From a virus, in the IMG/VR virus record IMGVR_UViG_3300037063_000012, positions 1-46,731 of that record: DNA of 46,731 nt. One strand, given 5' to 3'. A program made the position numbers and the translations under genes. How positions within the stretch are numbered: position 1 is the first letter of the stretch; the number at the start of each line of letters is the position of its first letter. Below are positions 25,161-34,324 of the stretch, piece by piece. The notes beneath the pieces are model-generated. The model was not told where the DNA came from and did no database searches. It saw nothing but the letters and a program-made list of their open reading frames with translations.

Positions 25161-26705
25161 CTAGATAACTACTGGGTCAGACGAGTAGCTCGTCTGAGTA
25201 GGTACCTGACCGTTTCCAGCCGTTGCGTCCACCGCGAGGTTGACGTTAGCGAGGCGACCAATGTACTTCGGTGCTCGTACGGCAAGCGTGCAGTCCGTCT
25301 GGATGGCGAACGGCAAGGCGTCCGGCGTACCAGTGGTTGGGTACACGTCGATTGGGGTGAAGTCACGCACAACAGGACGGAGGATGTTGTCCGGGCTGCG
25401 CGAGAGCAGGTAGATGTTCTCAGCGCCGTTGGTCAAAGGCTTGAGGCCCGTGTTGGCGTAGAGGTACGTGGATGGAGTTGCTGCCGAGGCAGGCACGTTG
25501 GTGCTGTTGGCAGGAACAAGGGCGGCACCGTTGTCCACGATGGAGGTCGTGGTCCACGAGTTACCGGAGGCGTCCGTGAACGCAGCGGGAACGATACCTA
25601 GGAGGGTCTCGCTGTTCGATGCACCAGAGGCTGCCGTGCGGTAGACCTTGTAGTGGATCGGAGTCAACGCTTCTGACGTGAACGTAGGAACCGTGAACGC
25701 GAGGGACACAGCCGATGTTGACGGCGAGACACTTGCCTCGGCGGAAGCCTGAACTTCACCGAAGTTGGTGACGATGGCCGAAACCTTGTACTTGTAGGCA
25801 CCGTTCAAGGTACCTGTACCCGTTGCCGACGCCGTGACCGTTGGGAACACGTAGGTGCGAGGGGAAAGGAACGAGGTCTTGACAATCGGAACGCCCTTGT
25901 AGGTAGGAGCAATCAATCCAGGCGTGATCTCAACAGTGTTGAAGAAGCGCTGGTTGATGTACGCCAACTGGCTAAGTCGAGCTTCGGCTCCGGGGGAGCA
26001 AAGCAAGAAGTAGTCCGCGTTGGTGATTGGCTCCGCTACGTTGGACTCAACAAGCGTCATGAGCAAGTCGAGCATACCGTACGTGAGGTTTCCACTGTTG
26101 ATGGTCGAAGCGTCGATAGCGTTCTGATCAACACCCTGCGTCCATGGCGAGAACGTTGGGATACCCCACGTGGAGGCACCACCGTAGTTGTCGATGGTTC
26201 CAGAGCCGAGACCAGGGTTTGGGCCACCGGTCGAGGCAGTCGAGAACTGCGAGCAGATCACGTCGAGGCCGTCGAACTCAGGGTATGGGCCATACGCCGT
26301 AGGCGTACCAGCACCCCAAAGAAGGCTAGTCTCAATGGTGAAACCAAGCGACTTCGAAGCGCCCATCATTTCCTTCGCACGAAGCGAACCAACGGTTCCG
26401 CTGGTCACCGCCTCCGCGTAGCCGGTTACGGCTCCGAGGATCTGGTAGTGCTTCATCTGGAAGCTGTTCTGGACATAGGTGCTCCACGACACAGCGCGAG
26501 CTCCACCGTCAACGACAGCGCCACCCTGCGAGAGTGCGGTGCGAGTGTTGAAGTAGTACACCGACGATCCCCACTTCTCAGTAGGAAGGATTCCTACGAG
26601 TGGTGAGTAACGGCGCACGTACTCCAGCAACATCGGTGAGATGTTCTTCTGGACGAGGGCCGCAGCCCCCGCAGCGTCCAGGGCTTCCTGTACATAATCA
26701 GACAT
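25161..26705 (-). CDS. Major capsid protein with inserted beta domain
   Basis: 514 residues. The N-terminal arm (VQKNISPMLLEYVRRYSPLVGILPTEKWGS) and the core (TIETSLLWG, ADYFLLCSPGAEARLSQL, KGVPIVKTSFLSPR) fit the HK97 capsid fold. Residues about 285-390 form an Ig/FN3-like domain (YKYKVSAIVTNFGE, IHYKVYRTAASG) inserted before the last strands. AAGGAG precedes the ATG. The gene follows the protease-scaffold gene and ends at a strong hairpin, usual for the most abundant virion protein. Confidence 0.85.
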   Translation of the reverse strand: MSDYVQEALDAAGAAALVQKNISPMLLEYVRRYSPLVGILPTEKWGSSVYYFNTRTALSQGGAVVDGGARAVSWSTYVQNSFQMKHYQILGAVTGYAEAVTSGTVGSLRAKEMMGASKSLGFTIETSLLWGAGTPTAYGPYPEFDGLDVICSQFSTASTGGPNPGLGSGTIDNYGGASTWGIPTFSPWTQGVDQNAIDASTINSGNLTYGMLDLLMTLVESNVAEPITNADYFLLCSPGAEARLSQLAYINQRFFNTVEITPGLIAPTYKGVPIVKTSFLSPRTYVFPTVTASATGTGTLNGAYKYKVSAIVTNFGEVQASAEASVSPSTSAVSLAFTVPTFTSEALTPIHYKVYRTAASGASNSETLLGIVPAAFTDASGNSWTTTSIVDNGAALVPANSTNVPASAATPSTYLYANTGLKPLTNGAENIYLLSRSPDNILRPVVRDFTPIDVYPTTGTPDALPFAIQTDCTLAVRAPKYIGRLANVNLAVDATAGNGQVPTQTSYSSDPVVI

Positions 26706-26723
26706 TTAGTGTCTCCTTGGGGG

Positions 26724-27233
26724 TTAGCGGCTGTTCGCAGCGAAGCGCGGTGCGAAAGCCATTAGGTTGCGGTCATCGGATGCAACAGCACCGATCTGAC
26801 GCTGAAGTTCAGCGGTGCTGAGCTTGCCGAGGAACGTGAGCTGAGCCTCGTCACCCTCCTGGATCGCGTCGTAGTACGACGTAGCGGTCTCAGTGGTGTG
26901 GCCCGTGCGGTCGATAGCGCCACTACGACGTGCCTCTTCGAGAGCGGCAGCAGTAGCCTCAGAAGTCACAGACTCCTTGGTGGCAGCAACGATAGCCGCA
27001 ACTTCCTCTTCCGAGAAAGACTTTGGCTTGGCAGCCTCTTCAGCGGCAACGCGGTCGGCCTCAGCCTTAGCGGCCTCTTCGGCTTCCTTCTGCTGAGCAA
27101 GCATCTCGGTAGCGAGAGCCTTGTAGTCGATGGCAGGAGCAGCAGGGGCACCCTCGGTAGCGGCTACCACTGGGGCAGTCTCGTTAGCGGGTGCTGTGTC
27201 AGCCGTTCCAGCCGGGATGGTGGTGTCAGACAT
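26724..27233 (-). CDS. Nested scaffold protein (internal start)
   Basis: An in-frame ATG at codon 430 of the protease-scaffold gene has AAGGAG 9 bases upstream, as good as any in the window. It would give a 169-residue scaffold beginning MSDTTIPAGT with the coiled coil but no protease or zinc ribbon. This copies the phage lambda C/Nu3 design, in which free scaffold outnumbers protease. Expression is inferred. Confidence 0.7.
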   Translation of the reverse strand: MSDTTIPAGTADTAPANETAPVVAATEGAPAAPAIDYKALATEMLAQQKEAEEAAKAEADRVAAEEAAKPKSFSEEEVAAIVAATKESVTSEATAAALEEARRSGAIDRTGHTTETATSYYDAIQEGDEAQLTFLGKLSTAELQRQIGAVASDDRNLMAFAPRFAANSR

Positions 27234-28520
27234 TGAAGTCGTCTCCTTGTTGGTTGTTTCCTCGGTGTTGTCGGCTGACTCCACCTGAGATAGTGGTCCG
27301 GTGCAGTAGGGGCAGGAAGGAAGGAAAGCACTTACTCCGTTACCACATGCGGGGCACATGGTCTGCTGTTCTACTGATTCGGTCGATTCTTTTGATGCGG
27401 TCTTTGTCGATGGGGCCGTAGTGGCGGCAACGTCCATCGTGTCAATGTCGCCGTCCTGATCTGGGTCGATGAAGTACATACCCATGATTGCGGCGAGGGC
27501 AATACGGTGAGCCACCGCGAGGAGGTCTCCACCGTCATTCGCGTAACCGTTCGTCGTGACACTTCCGTCACCGTTCGAAACGGTCATCGAAGCGTACATC
27601 TCTCCGAAGCCCCCGAGTTCGAGGGTCTCCATGATGCCTGCTACGAGTTCCTCGTACCACTCAGCAATATTGACTCCGTACTTCTTGGCGGCACTCTTGA
27701 TCTTGCCCTTGATGCGAGCGAGTTGAGCGGACGAGTACTTGGCAGCGTTCTTAGCTACGTTGATGTAGCTCCAGGCGGCCTTGACGTGCTGTTCGGAGTC
27801 AAGTGGATAACGCTTCTTCTTGTCCGCCTGATAGCCAGGGTCAGCGTAGGTAACGTTGCCGTAGGGCTTCTTGGGGTCGTCGGCTTCCATGGCGTCGGAC
27901 AAGAATTCGAAAACCCTCTCCATGACATCTTCCGAGATCTCTGGCTTAACCTCTTCGTTGAAGGGAACAAGTTCCACGTCAACCGATTCGGTGATGTCCA
28001 TGAAAACAGCCGGGTTGAAGTTGCCATCGGACTCAACGAATGATTCGAGAAAGTCGATGCCTTCGATAGATGCACCTTCGACGCCGGGAGAAGCCGTTCC
28101 GTCTGCACCGCCGAGGCGAAGCGTGGGAGCAGTTAGTACCTGCTGGCCGTCGTAGTCTTCAATCGTTGGAGTCGAGCCCCAGCCACCACGAATAGAGATG
28201 GTGCGCTGGAACCCGCCGTCCGTGAGGTTGGCGTAGTCTCTACCAGTGGTGGTGTTAGGAACGTCGGCCTCGAACTTGAGTGAGCCGTCAGTCTCCTGCC
28301 ACACCTTGGTGAACTTGCCAACGAGAGCCATGGGATCGTCTTTCGCGGCAGCATCGTGAGTCGTGTACATGTTGAGTGTCTTGCCAGCGGCTAGGTCACT
28401 CTTAGCTGCCTCAGCGGCACTCTTGATGTTCTCTGCCGTGTACAGGCGACGGTTCTTGCTCACACCCACTTTGAGGAGGGTGCCGCGAATGGTGGCAACC
28501 TTAGTGTTCGTTTGTGCCAT
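26724..28520 (-). CDS. Prohead protease-scaffold fusion
   Basis: 598 residues. Residues 1-130 look like a prohead serine protease: NRRLYTAENI, then His55 in MYTTHDAAAKDDP, and Ser109 in RTISIRGGW. Residues about 215-290 match DUF6582 (YPLDSEQHVKAAWSYINVA, KGKIKSAAKKYG). A zinc ribbon follows (CPACGNG, CPYCTG), then a Glu/Ala-rich coiled coil at 460-545 typical of scaffolds. Protease and scaffold in one frame, directly before the capsid gene, is a known arrangement. AGGAG precedes the ATG. The protease subfamily is uncertain. Confidence 0.75.
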   Translation of the reverse strand: MAQTNTKVATIRGTLLKVGVSKNRRLYTAENIKSAAEAAKSDLAAGKTLNMYTTHDAAAKDDPMALVGKFTKVWQETDGSLKFEADVPNTTTGRDYANLTDGGFQRTISIRGGWGSTPTIEDYDGQQVLTAPTLRLGGADGTASPGVEGASIEGIDFLESFVESDGNFNPAVFMDITESVDVELVPFNEEVKPEISEDVMERVFEFLSDAMEADDPKKPYGNVTYADPGYQADKKKRYPLDSEQHVKAAWSYINVAKNAAKYSSAQLARIKGKIKSAAKKYGVNIAEWYEELVAGIMETLELGGFGEMYASMTVSNGDGSVTTNGYANDGGDLLAVAHRIALAAIMGMYFIDPDQDGDIDTMDVAATTAPSTKTASKESTESVEQQTMCPACGNGVSAFLPSCPYCTGPLSQVESADNTEETTNKETTSMSDTTIPAGTADTAPANETAPVVAATEGAPAAPAIDYKALATEMLAQQKEAEEAAKAEADRVAAEEAAKPKSFSEEEVAAIVAATKESVTSEATAAALEEARRSGAIDRTGHTTETATSYYDAIQEGDEAQLTFLGKLSTAELQRQIGAVASDDRNLMAFAPRFAANSR

Positions 28521-28529
28521 CGATTTCTC

Positions 28530-29102
28530 CTAGCGCGGGACCCAAATGTGGCCTCGGTGCGTCCAGTTCTTTAGGTGAGCCAATCGCTTCTTGCGAGGAC
28601 CCACAACTTTTACGAACCCAGATGATCTGTGGGATTTCACCCACGAGGTTCTGGAGTCGAAGTTCCCTGGTCCAATCTCTTTGATGAACTTGGGGAACCT
28701 TCCGGTGACTTTTGCTGCCTTAGGCGCTTTCGTTGCATCGTAAGCAATGAAGCGATCTCCCCTCGGGAGGGGACGAAGACCAGCCAAATAGGCACCGTCT
28801 TGAAAGCGAATGCCGGTTCCACGACCCCTCGATACTGCGGTCTTGTAGTAACCAGTCTTGGGAAGTTTGGTTTCGCCGTGATGGACTCGCTCCGCTTTCG
28901 TAACCTTGTTGATGTTGGTTACGGAGCCTCGGCTAAGTCGAGCAGCATTGGCGATTTCGAGGTTCGCTGTTTGCGCGGTGAGTTGAGCGGTAGTTTCGTT
29001 GCCCTTGGAGTACTGCGCATGAAGGGCACTCGATCCAGCAAGCGCTCGGTCGTGAGGACTAGATTTGCCTGTCACCCGAAAAGACGGGCTACGGCGAGTC
29101 AT
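28530..29102 (-). CDS. Basic hypothetical head protein
   Basis: 190 residues with many Lys/Arg (GRFPKFIKEIGPGN, GPRKKRLAHLKNWTHRGH). It lies between a beta-rich protein and the protease gene. The basic charge suggests DNA or RNA contact or interior head location. I do not recognise a family; a minor capsid protein is possible. Confidence 0.5.
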   Translation of the reverse strand: MTRRSPSFRVTGKSSPHDRALAGSSALHAQYSKGNETTAQLTAQTANLEIANAARLSRGSVTNINKVTKAERVHHGETKLPKTGYYKTAVSRGRGTGIRFQDGAYLAGLRPLPRGDRFIAYDATKAPKAAKVTGRFPKFIKEIGPGNFDSRTSWVKSHRSSGFVKVVGPRKKRLAHLKNWTHRGHIWVPR

Positions 29103-29108
29103 TGACTC

Positions 29109-29933
29109 CTAGCCGAGACCTTTGCCCACCAAGGCACTGAACTGGGCTGCCCCTGGAGTCGTTGGCGGGAAGAGTGGAATCGCGAGAGGTGAATCCACAA
29201 GTACCCACTCAGTAGCGTTGGTGCCGATAACTCCGTGATATCCGAGGACACCGGGAACATCGCCAACCGCATTAAGGTCTTGTACCGAAACGTAGTCCGT
29301 AGACCACTTGGCACCGAGGTTAAACGTCGCGGCAGTTCCGGGAGAGGTGGATGACAGCGTGACGAGGGCGTGAGTATTGAAACTCACCGCACCAGAGAAA
29401 ACGAACGTTTGACTAGCCTGGAATTCAATCGTCTTGGTGGACGACCCTGAAACGGTGAAGCCGGGGAAGGTGACAGCCGTTCCGTCGAGGATGACTGCAC
29501 CCGTTCCGCCAGAGGCAATCGAAAGGTTGTAGGTGCCGGTTCCTAATGCCAGGGTCTTGCTAGAAGATCCGGTGTCTGAGACCACGAGACTCACGGTGTC
29601 AAGGGTGCCAGCGGTGTATGACCATACCGTGCCTGAGGTGCCGTTGACAGTTACTACGTTACCACCGGTAGTCAGCGTTCCAGTAGTGGTAGCCACCTCG
29701 ATTTCGCCCGCTGAAATTGCGTGAGAAAGGGTGACTGTGTGTGCGAAGGCTGCTGCAATGTTGATGAGCGCACATGCCGGGTCAGCGGTAAAAGCGAGTG
29801 CGATAGAGTTGCCGTCAAAGATGATGGTGTCCGCAGAGGTCACTGCTGCAACCGTGGCGCTTCCACCAGTAGAAGTGGCGAGCGAATTGGTCGAACCATT
29901 GTACGTGGAACCAACAGCGTAGTAGGTAGTCAT
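29109..29933 (-). CDS. Beta-rich virion protein, capsid fibre candidate
   Basis: 274 residues, very rich in Ser/Thr/Gly/Val with short repeating strands (TGTLTTGGNVVTVNGTSGT, GTYNLSIASGGTGAVILDGT), suggesting a beta-solenoid or stacked beta domain. The last 50 residues differ. It is encoded between portal and protease genes, so a head decoration or head fibre is plausible. The start overlaps the upstream stop (TAATG). Confidence 0.5.
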   Translation of the reverse strand: MTTYYAVGSTYNGSTNSLATSTGGSATVAAVTSADTIIFDGNSIALAFTADPACALINIAAAFAHTVTLSHAISAGEIEVATTTGTLTTGGNVVTVNGTSGTVWSYTAGTLDTVSLVVSDTGSSSKTLALGTGTYNLSIASGGTGAVILDGTAVTFPGFTVSGSSTKTIEFQASQTFVFSGAVSFNTHALVTLSSTSPGTAATFNLGAKWSTDYVSVQDLNAVGDVPGVLGYHGVIGTNATEWVLVDSPLAIPLFPPTTPGAAQFSALVGKGLG

Positions 29934-30100
29934 TATTCGGCTAGGTCCGTGGAACTTAGAAGTACGCTGCCGCCAAGGTCGCCAGTGTAAAGAGGCTTGT
30001 CGTGCTTCGAGTTGTCAACCTCTTCAGCCGGAACCTCTACGGCAACCTCTTCAGTTGGCTCTTCGCTCTCGGTTTCGTCAGTCGTCTTCTTGGTTGTCAT
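29933..30100 (-). CDS. Acidic small protein (55 aa)
   Basis: 55 residues, rich in Glu/Thr/Val at the start (TTKKTTDETESEEPTEEV) and ending DLGGSVLLSSTDLAE. AAGGAA lies upstream and the TAA overlaps the next ATG, so it is packed like a real gene between portal and the beta-rich protein. No family recognised. Confidence 0.7.
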   Translation of the reverse strand: MTTKKTTDETESEEPTEEVAVEVPAEEVDNSKHDKPLYTGDLGGSVLLSSTDLAE

Positions 30101-30110
30101 TGTAAGTTCC

Positions 30111-31775
30111 TTAGGCGTTAGGTACAGGACCCATGATTGTCAGGTTGACGTAGTTCCCGTTTTCATCAAAGTAGGCATTCGACTCTTCGATGTCATCATC
30201 GAATTCTTCTGACTCGGAAGCCTTTGGTGGCTTCGGAGCTTTTCCTCCGGTAGGAGCAACCTTGGCCTTAGTAGCCTGACGCTGCTTCTGTGCCGGGTTC
30301 ATACGGTCCGGCTTGCCGGGGTTCGTAGGAGGATTGGTCGGAGCGTTCTTGGTCTTGCTCGTCGTGGTGTTGGTTTGTGCGGTGACGCCGACACCCTTCT
30401 GGGTGGCGTCTGCACCAGCAGCAGCCAATTGAACAACAGCGAGGTTCGCTTTGGAGAGGGCGTCAAGGTCGCGGATAACGACCATGTTCTGACGGTCAAC
30501 CAAAACAGCCACGTCGCCACCAGGAACCGGGGGTTCGCCAATGTCGGCACGGGCACGGTTCACAGACCAGGTACCGTTGCGGATACGCATGTCACGGATC
30601 TGCTCTAGTGTGTAGTCGTCTCGCCAGTCAACTGTACCAAAGTACAGTGCCCAGTCCTCCACCCCGTACGCTTGGTACAAGAGAGAGAACGAGAACTTCT
30701 CTAGGACGAGTTCCTGAGCGGGGCCGACTGTGTTGATGCGGAAGTTGCGGTCATCAGAGAGACCAACTCCACCACCAAGGCCCCCGGCCTGAGAGACTCC
30801 GGCCTTCGAACGGGGCACGCCCAGTCCTGACAAGATTTCATCACGGACATCGGCTTGGTTGCCACGCCATACTGCGATGTTGTTGGTGCCCAATTCCTGA
30901 ACAGTTGCCCCACCCTTGGTCTCTAAAAGAGACCCAATGTTGGCGAGTCCGAGGTTCTTGGTGCGGTACTGATCCTGGAAGCGCTGACGTTCAACGTCAG
31001 GCAGAGCGATGGGCCAGTCAACGTGCGCCTTCAGAGGGTCGCCCTTCATGAAGGTCATGCGTAGAAGCGAGGCACCGAAGATCCACGTGGTCACCGGAAG
31101 GATCAACTTCTCGATGGGACTCAGACCGTAGACGGTGTTGCCTGGGGAGTCGAAGCGACAGTGGATGACCTGGTTAAGAGCAAAACTCGCGGTCTTGTTA
31201 CGCTTCGTCTGCTGGTAGTACCCGGTTGGGTCGCCATGGTCGTTGGTGAGAACGGTGATGGTCGAAGGATCTAACGGGTAGAGAGCCAGAGGTGCGCCCT
31301 TGAGGTACACGATCTCGGTGAATGAGTCACCGTAGATGTACATGTCCGTGAGTACTCCGCGCATGAGCTGGCGAGAGTCCATACTTGGGTTCACGAATCG
31401 GAGCAACTTCGTCACAGCAACCACGCCCGGAGGGGGTGACTGCTTGATGTTGATCGGAGAGTTCATGTCGCGGATTGGTCGCGGTGTAAGTCCACCAGCG
31501 GTTGCCGTCTTGGCAATCACGTCAATCGCAACAGAGACCGGATAGCAGTTGACATAGAGACCAAGGAGTTGGTCCATGCGTGCCTGTCGGTTTGCGGAAT
31601 CCCCACCCCACGCATCTGCTGGCTGAGTCGCTGTGGCACCCCCGTTGGGAACGCCCTCGGCGTAACCGAGTCGTTGTGGTGCCTTGGGCTTACGCCCCTC
31701 TAGGACTAGTCCAGAATGAGAGTCGTGGCGTTCCTGAATATCGTCTAGTTTGGCTAGGAAAGATGGCACTACCAT
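30111..31775 (-). CDS. Portal protein
   Basis: 554 residues. The core LYVNCYPVSVAIDVIAKTAT, GDSFTEIVYLKGAPLALYPL, YGLSPIEKLILPV, then AKAGVSQAG matches HK97-type portals, the dodecameric ring through which DNA enters. Residues 460-554 are a basic-then-acidic tail typical of portals. It begins seven bases inside the terminase end, and is followed by small head genes. Confidence 0.85.
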   Translation of the reverse strand: MVVPSFLAKLDDIQERHDSHSGLVLEGRKPKAPQRLGYAEGVPNGGATATQPADAWGGDSANRQARMDQLLGLYVNCYPVSVAIDVIAKTATAGGLTPRPIRDMNSPINIKQSPPPGVVAVTKLLRFVNPSMDSRQLMRGVLTDMYIYGDSFTEIVYLKGAPLALYPLDPSTITVLTNDHGDPTGYYQQTKRNKTASFALNQVIHCRFDSPGNTVYGLSPIEKLILPVTTWIFGASLLRMTFMKGDPLKAHVDWPIALPDVERQRFQDQYRTKNLGLANIGSLLETKGGATVQELGTNNIAVWRGNQADVRDEILSGLGVPRSKAGVSQAGGLGGGVGLSDDRNFRINTVGPAQELVLEKFSFSLLYQAYGVEDWALYFGTVDWRDDYTLEQIRDMRIRNGTWSVNRARADIGEPPVPGGDVAVLVDRQNMVVIRDLDALSKANLAVVQLAAAGADATQKGVGVTAQTNTTTSKTKNAPTNPPTNPGKPDRMNPAQKQRQATKAKVAPTGGKAPKPPKASESEEFDDDIEESNAYFDENGNYVNLTIMGPVPNA

Positions 31776-33352
31776 CCTCCTCGGCTAGATGGATTATTTA
31801 GGTCCGTGGGGAAAATAAAGTCCTGACTGCTCATTCCAGTTTTCATCGGCTGCGAATAATCAACGGCAGGCTGATCGTTCATTCGTTCAAGAATCTGTTG
31901 AGCGGTTGGAGGGGTGTAGTCATCGTAGAAGAGCGGGCGGGCAAAGTGACCGGCGTACATATTCACATAACGCCAAGCGTCAGCCATGTGGTCTTCTACG
32001 TTGCGAGTTTTGGCATCATCGGGACGAATGTCATCGCGAGGAAGCGCCGGGATCGTCTCAATAAAGTTTGGGCACGCCGACTCAAAGACGTGGAACATTG
32101 GGCAGGTGTTTTCGTGCCAAAGCCCTAGGTCTTTCTGGTACTGGTGATATTCACAGATCGGCCCTTCATTGAGGCGCTCGTGACACAGCGACCAACCAAC
32201 TACTCGGTCGTTGTTTGCCTTGAGCAGTCCAACGCCTTCGAGGCCGTAGATGTCTGCAATGGAGTACGGAGTGCCGCGTTGCCCCCACATTGAAGGATCG
32301 GCAACGTGAACGACGCTGGTCTCTTTTGCGGCGACCTCGGCGGCAAGAATCAACTGCGCCTGCTGCGGAGCCATTACGTCAGAGAGACAGTATTCTCGGT
32401 AAGCCCACATGCGAGCATTGTTGTCGAGAGCGATCCAGAGGACGGCCCACGCATCGTGGATTCCATAGTCAATGCCAGCGTAACGCTGCCACTCAACCGG
32501 AATGTTGAACGTGTCTTCCTTGGGAATTACGTGACGGACACGGGAAAATTGAGTAAAGAAGGCCCCTTCGGACACATCCCAGTCTCCGTTAAGCATTGCG
32601 GCTCGTCGGGCAGGATCTGGAATAGCCATGAGGGTGGCTTTGTAGCCTGCATCCACGTATGGATTGTCATCAATTCTTGACCAAATAAATGCGTACTTAT
32701 GGATTTCCTGATAGTCGCCTTCTCCGACGACAACTTCATGAATTTTGCGTCCATAGTCGGTTGGCTTGATATAGGTATCTTTGTAATACTGAGCGCCTAT
32801 TCCACCGGGATTGGATCCTGCGCGACTTCCGAATACGGGAATCAGTGGTGTACGAGAACGAAGACGCTCTTCAAGCCGTTGAATGACCCTAGGGTCAGTC
32901 AAACTTGATTCGTCAAAGTACCACAGGTTATATTCGCCGCCTTGAATTTTTGAAGCATCCAAGAGCGTCTCGGCAAACTTGAAAAAGATGCCAGAACCAT
33001 TCGGGAACGTAAGTGACTTTGCGGTTTTATTCCACTTGCCACCGAGTTTTCGGGCATAGTCCCAGTTGGCCAATTCACGAATCAAAGACTCGTCTAACTC
33101 GGGGTATGACTTTCTATGCATCCCGATTCGGATCTTAGGGTAGTTCATGGCGAACCAAATTGCGTCCTGAATCATGGCGCTGGTTTTACCCCCGGACGCC
33201 GCTCCGCCCAGAAGAATTCGATTGATTCCGCCACGAGAGTATTCATGGAAGATTTTCTGGCGAGCATGAGGCTCATAGCCGAGAATCTTGAACGTGTCAA
33301 TTTCTTCCGGCGAAACCGCCGAGGCAAGGAAGTCACCTACATTGAGAGGCAT
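31769..33352 (-). CDS. terL: Terminase large subunit
   Basis: 527 residues. Walker A GGAASGGKT (49-57), Walker B LWYFDESS with Asp147-Glu148, and the nuclease domain beginning GIDYG (Asp295), with the later acidic site in DHMADAWRY. It pumps DNA into the prohead through the portal and cuts it. It directly precedes the portal gene. No small terminase subunit is recognised; the two small upstream genes are candidates. Confidence 0.95.
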   Translation of the reverse strand: MPLNVGDFLASAVSPEEIDTFKILGYEPHARQKIFHEYSRGGINRILLGGAASGGKTSAMIQDAIWFAMNYPKIRIGMHRKSYPELDESLIRELANWDYARKLGGKWNKTAKSLTFPNGSGIFFKFAETLLDASKIQGGEYNLWYFDESSLTDPRVIQRLEERLRSRTPLIPVFGSRAGSNPGGIGAQYYKDTYIKPTDYGRKIHEVVVGEGDYQEIHKYAFIWSRIDDNPYVDAGYKATLMAIPDPARRAAMLNGDWDVSEGAFFTQFSRVRHVIPKEDTFNIPVEWQRYAGIDYGIHDAWAVLWIALDNNARMWAYREYCLSDVMAPQQAQLILAAEVAAKETSVVHVADPSMWGQRGTPYSIADIYGLEGVGLLKANNDRVVGWSLCHERLNEGPICEYHQYQKDLGLWHENTCPMFHVFESACPNFIETIPALPRDDIRPDDAKTRNVEDHMADAWRYVNMYAGHFARPLFYDDYTPPTAQQILERMNDQPAVDYSQPMKTGMSSQDFIFPTDLNNPSSRGGW

Positions 33353-33655
33353 CTAACTAACCAGTGAGGTGATGAATGCCGCGAGTGAGTTCCAGAAGTT
33401 GGCACGACCAATCTGAGTGGCGACTTCAGCGCGGCGCAGTTCGAGGGGAAGAGTGAAGTTGTACTCATGCGCCATAGCGGCTATTTCAGAATCTACTGGG
33501 GTGGATTCTTCGGGCTTGATGCCACCGTTCAGCACGCGGTCGATGTTAGGATCACGCCCAGTCGATCCGGTGTCCGGAGCATAAATCGGAGCATCGTTTT
33601 GATATCCCGGAACGTTAAGTTCTTTGGCGGCGTACTCGTCAGGTGTCATCGGCAT
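33353..33655 (-). CDS. Hypothetical protein before terminase (100 aa)
   Basis: 100 residues starting MPMTPDEYAAKEL. The C-terminal part (YNFTLPLELRRAEVATQIGRANFWNSLAAFI) is helical. It sits directly upstream of terL with one base between stop and start. A terminase-associated role is possible by position only. Confidence 0.6.
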   Translation of the reverse strand: MPMTPDEYAAKELNVPGYQNDAPIYAPDTGSTGRDPNIDRVLNGGIKPEESTPVDSEIAAMAHEYNFTLPLELRRAEVATQIGRANFWNSLAAFITSLVS

Positions 33656-33849
33656 TAGAAGCCCAGCCCTGGAATCGCTCGATCTTCATCGTCGCTCATT
33701 GATCTGCGAATGGCCTCGCGGTACACGATCTCTCGTTGGTCGTCAGTAGCCTGTGAAAGATACGCGACCTGCCAGTCATTGAGGCCCGCCCAACGGAGGT
33801 CGGCATCTGAGAGCCGACTGGGCACAGTTCCTTCATTGTCTATAGACAT
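33655..33849 (-). CDS. Small helical protein (64 aa)
   Basis: LSDADLRWAGLNDWQVAYLS and QREIVYREAIRRS are two helices that could be a small DNA-binding domain; a terminase small subunit is conceivable. Its ATG lies inside the TATAATG of the promoter at 33848-33883, so a transcript from that promoter would start inside the gene; a start farther in (GTG at codon 9) may be used instead. The stop overlaps the next ATG. Confidence 0.5.
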   Translation of the reverse strand: MSIDNEGTVPSRLSDADLRWAGLNDWQVAYLSQATDDQREIVYREAIRRSMSDDEDRAIPGLGF

Positions 33850-33883
33850 TATACAGCCTGCCTAGTATAATTCCACTCTTTAG
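33848..33883 (-). promoter_or_regulatory. Phage promoter, CTAAAGA family
   Basis: Minus strand: CTAAAGAG at 33876-33883, -35 TGGAAT at 33870-33875, 16 bp, -10 TATAAT at 33848-33853. It is placed to drive the head-gene operon. Its -10 overlaps the apparent start of the first gene. Confidence 0.6.
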
Positions 33884-33895
33884 ATATTTTGCTCA

Positions 33896-34324
33896 TTACA
33901 GTTCCGTCACCAACGTGAGCCCTTCGCTATTCTTCGTCGCATTACAGAAGAGGACAAAGCGCGAACGGTCACATCCGATAGATCGCCACTCTGCGTAGTG
34001 TTCATCACAGAAGCCCGACTTCGATGCAGGCAACGGACAGTTGGCTTCGCAGGGAGCGGATGCTGTTTCTTTTTTCCTCTTTTCCTCGGCGTAAAAAAGA
34101 TAAGCCTGTCGTTCGACTATCTTGGTGGAAAGTGATTCGAACTCGAATAGCATCTTCTCCAAGTCCCGCAAGTCGTCGCGAAATGGGTCTCGTTCTTTTC
34201 TGCCAGTGCCGGGGAAGCCTGAGTTCCGCTCAGCTGCGCGCTCGGTCGGGGTCAGGTCGGAACTCCCACCACGAGAACTGGCTACGATGCTGGAGCCCGT
34301 ACCAGACCTGGCGTACGTGTCCAC
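33896..34324 (-). CDS. Actinophage-type conserved protein, start uncertain
   Basis: 142 residues from GTG 34324, but the frame stays open upstream to 34474 and the extra codons (RLTRASKSLEKVNENLSRI, DLDALAELFRRDQVG) look coding and resemble the N-terminus of a family I know from actinophages. No ATG/GTG/TTG lies there in frame. A GTG at 34478 with AAGGGAG is in another frame and hits a stop after 20 codons. The C-terminal region carries CEANCPLPASKSGFCDEH, a likely zinc site. Confidence 0.55.
   Translation of the reverse strand: MDTYARSGTGSSIVASSRGGSSDLTPTERAAERNSGFPGTGRKERDPFRDDLRDLEKMLFEFESLSTKIVERQAYLFYAEEKRKKETASAPCEANCPLPASKSGFCDEHYAEWRSIGCDRSRFVLFCNATKNSEGLTLVTEL

Noticed and set aside
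28543-28577. CTAAAGAACTGGACG, similar to the promoter family
   Set aside because: It lies inside a coding region and has no -10 at 16-17 bp.
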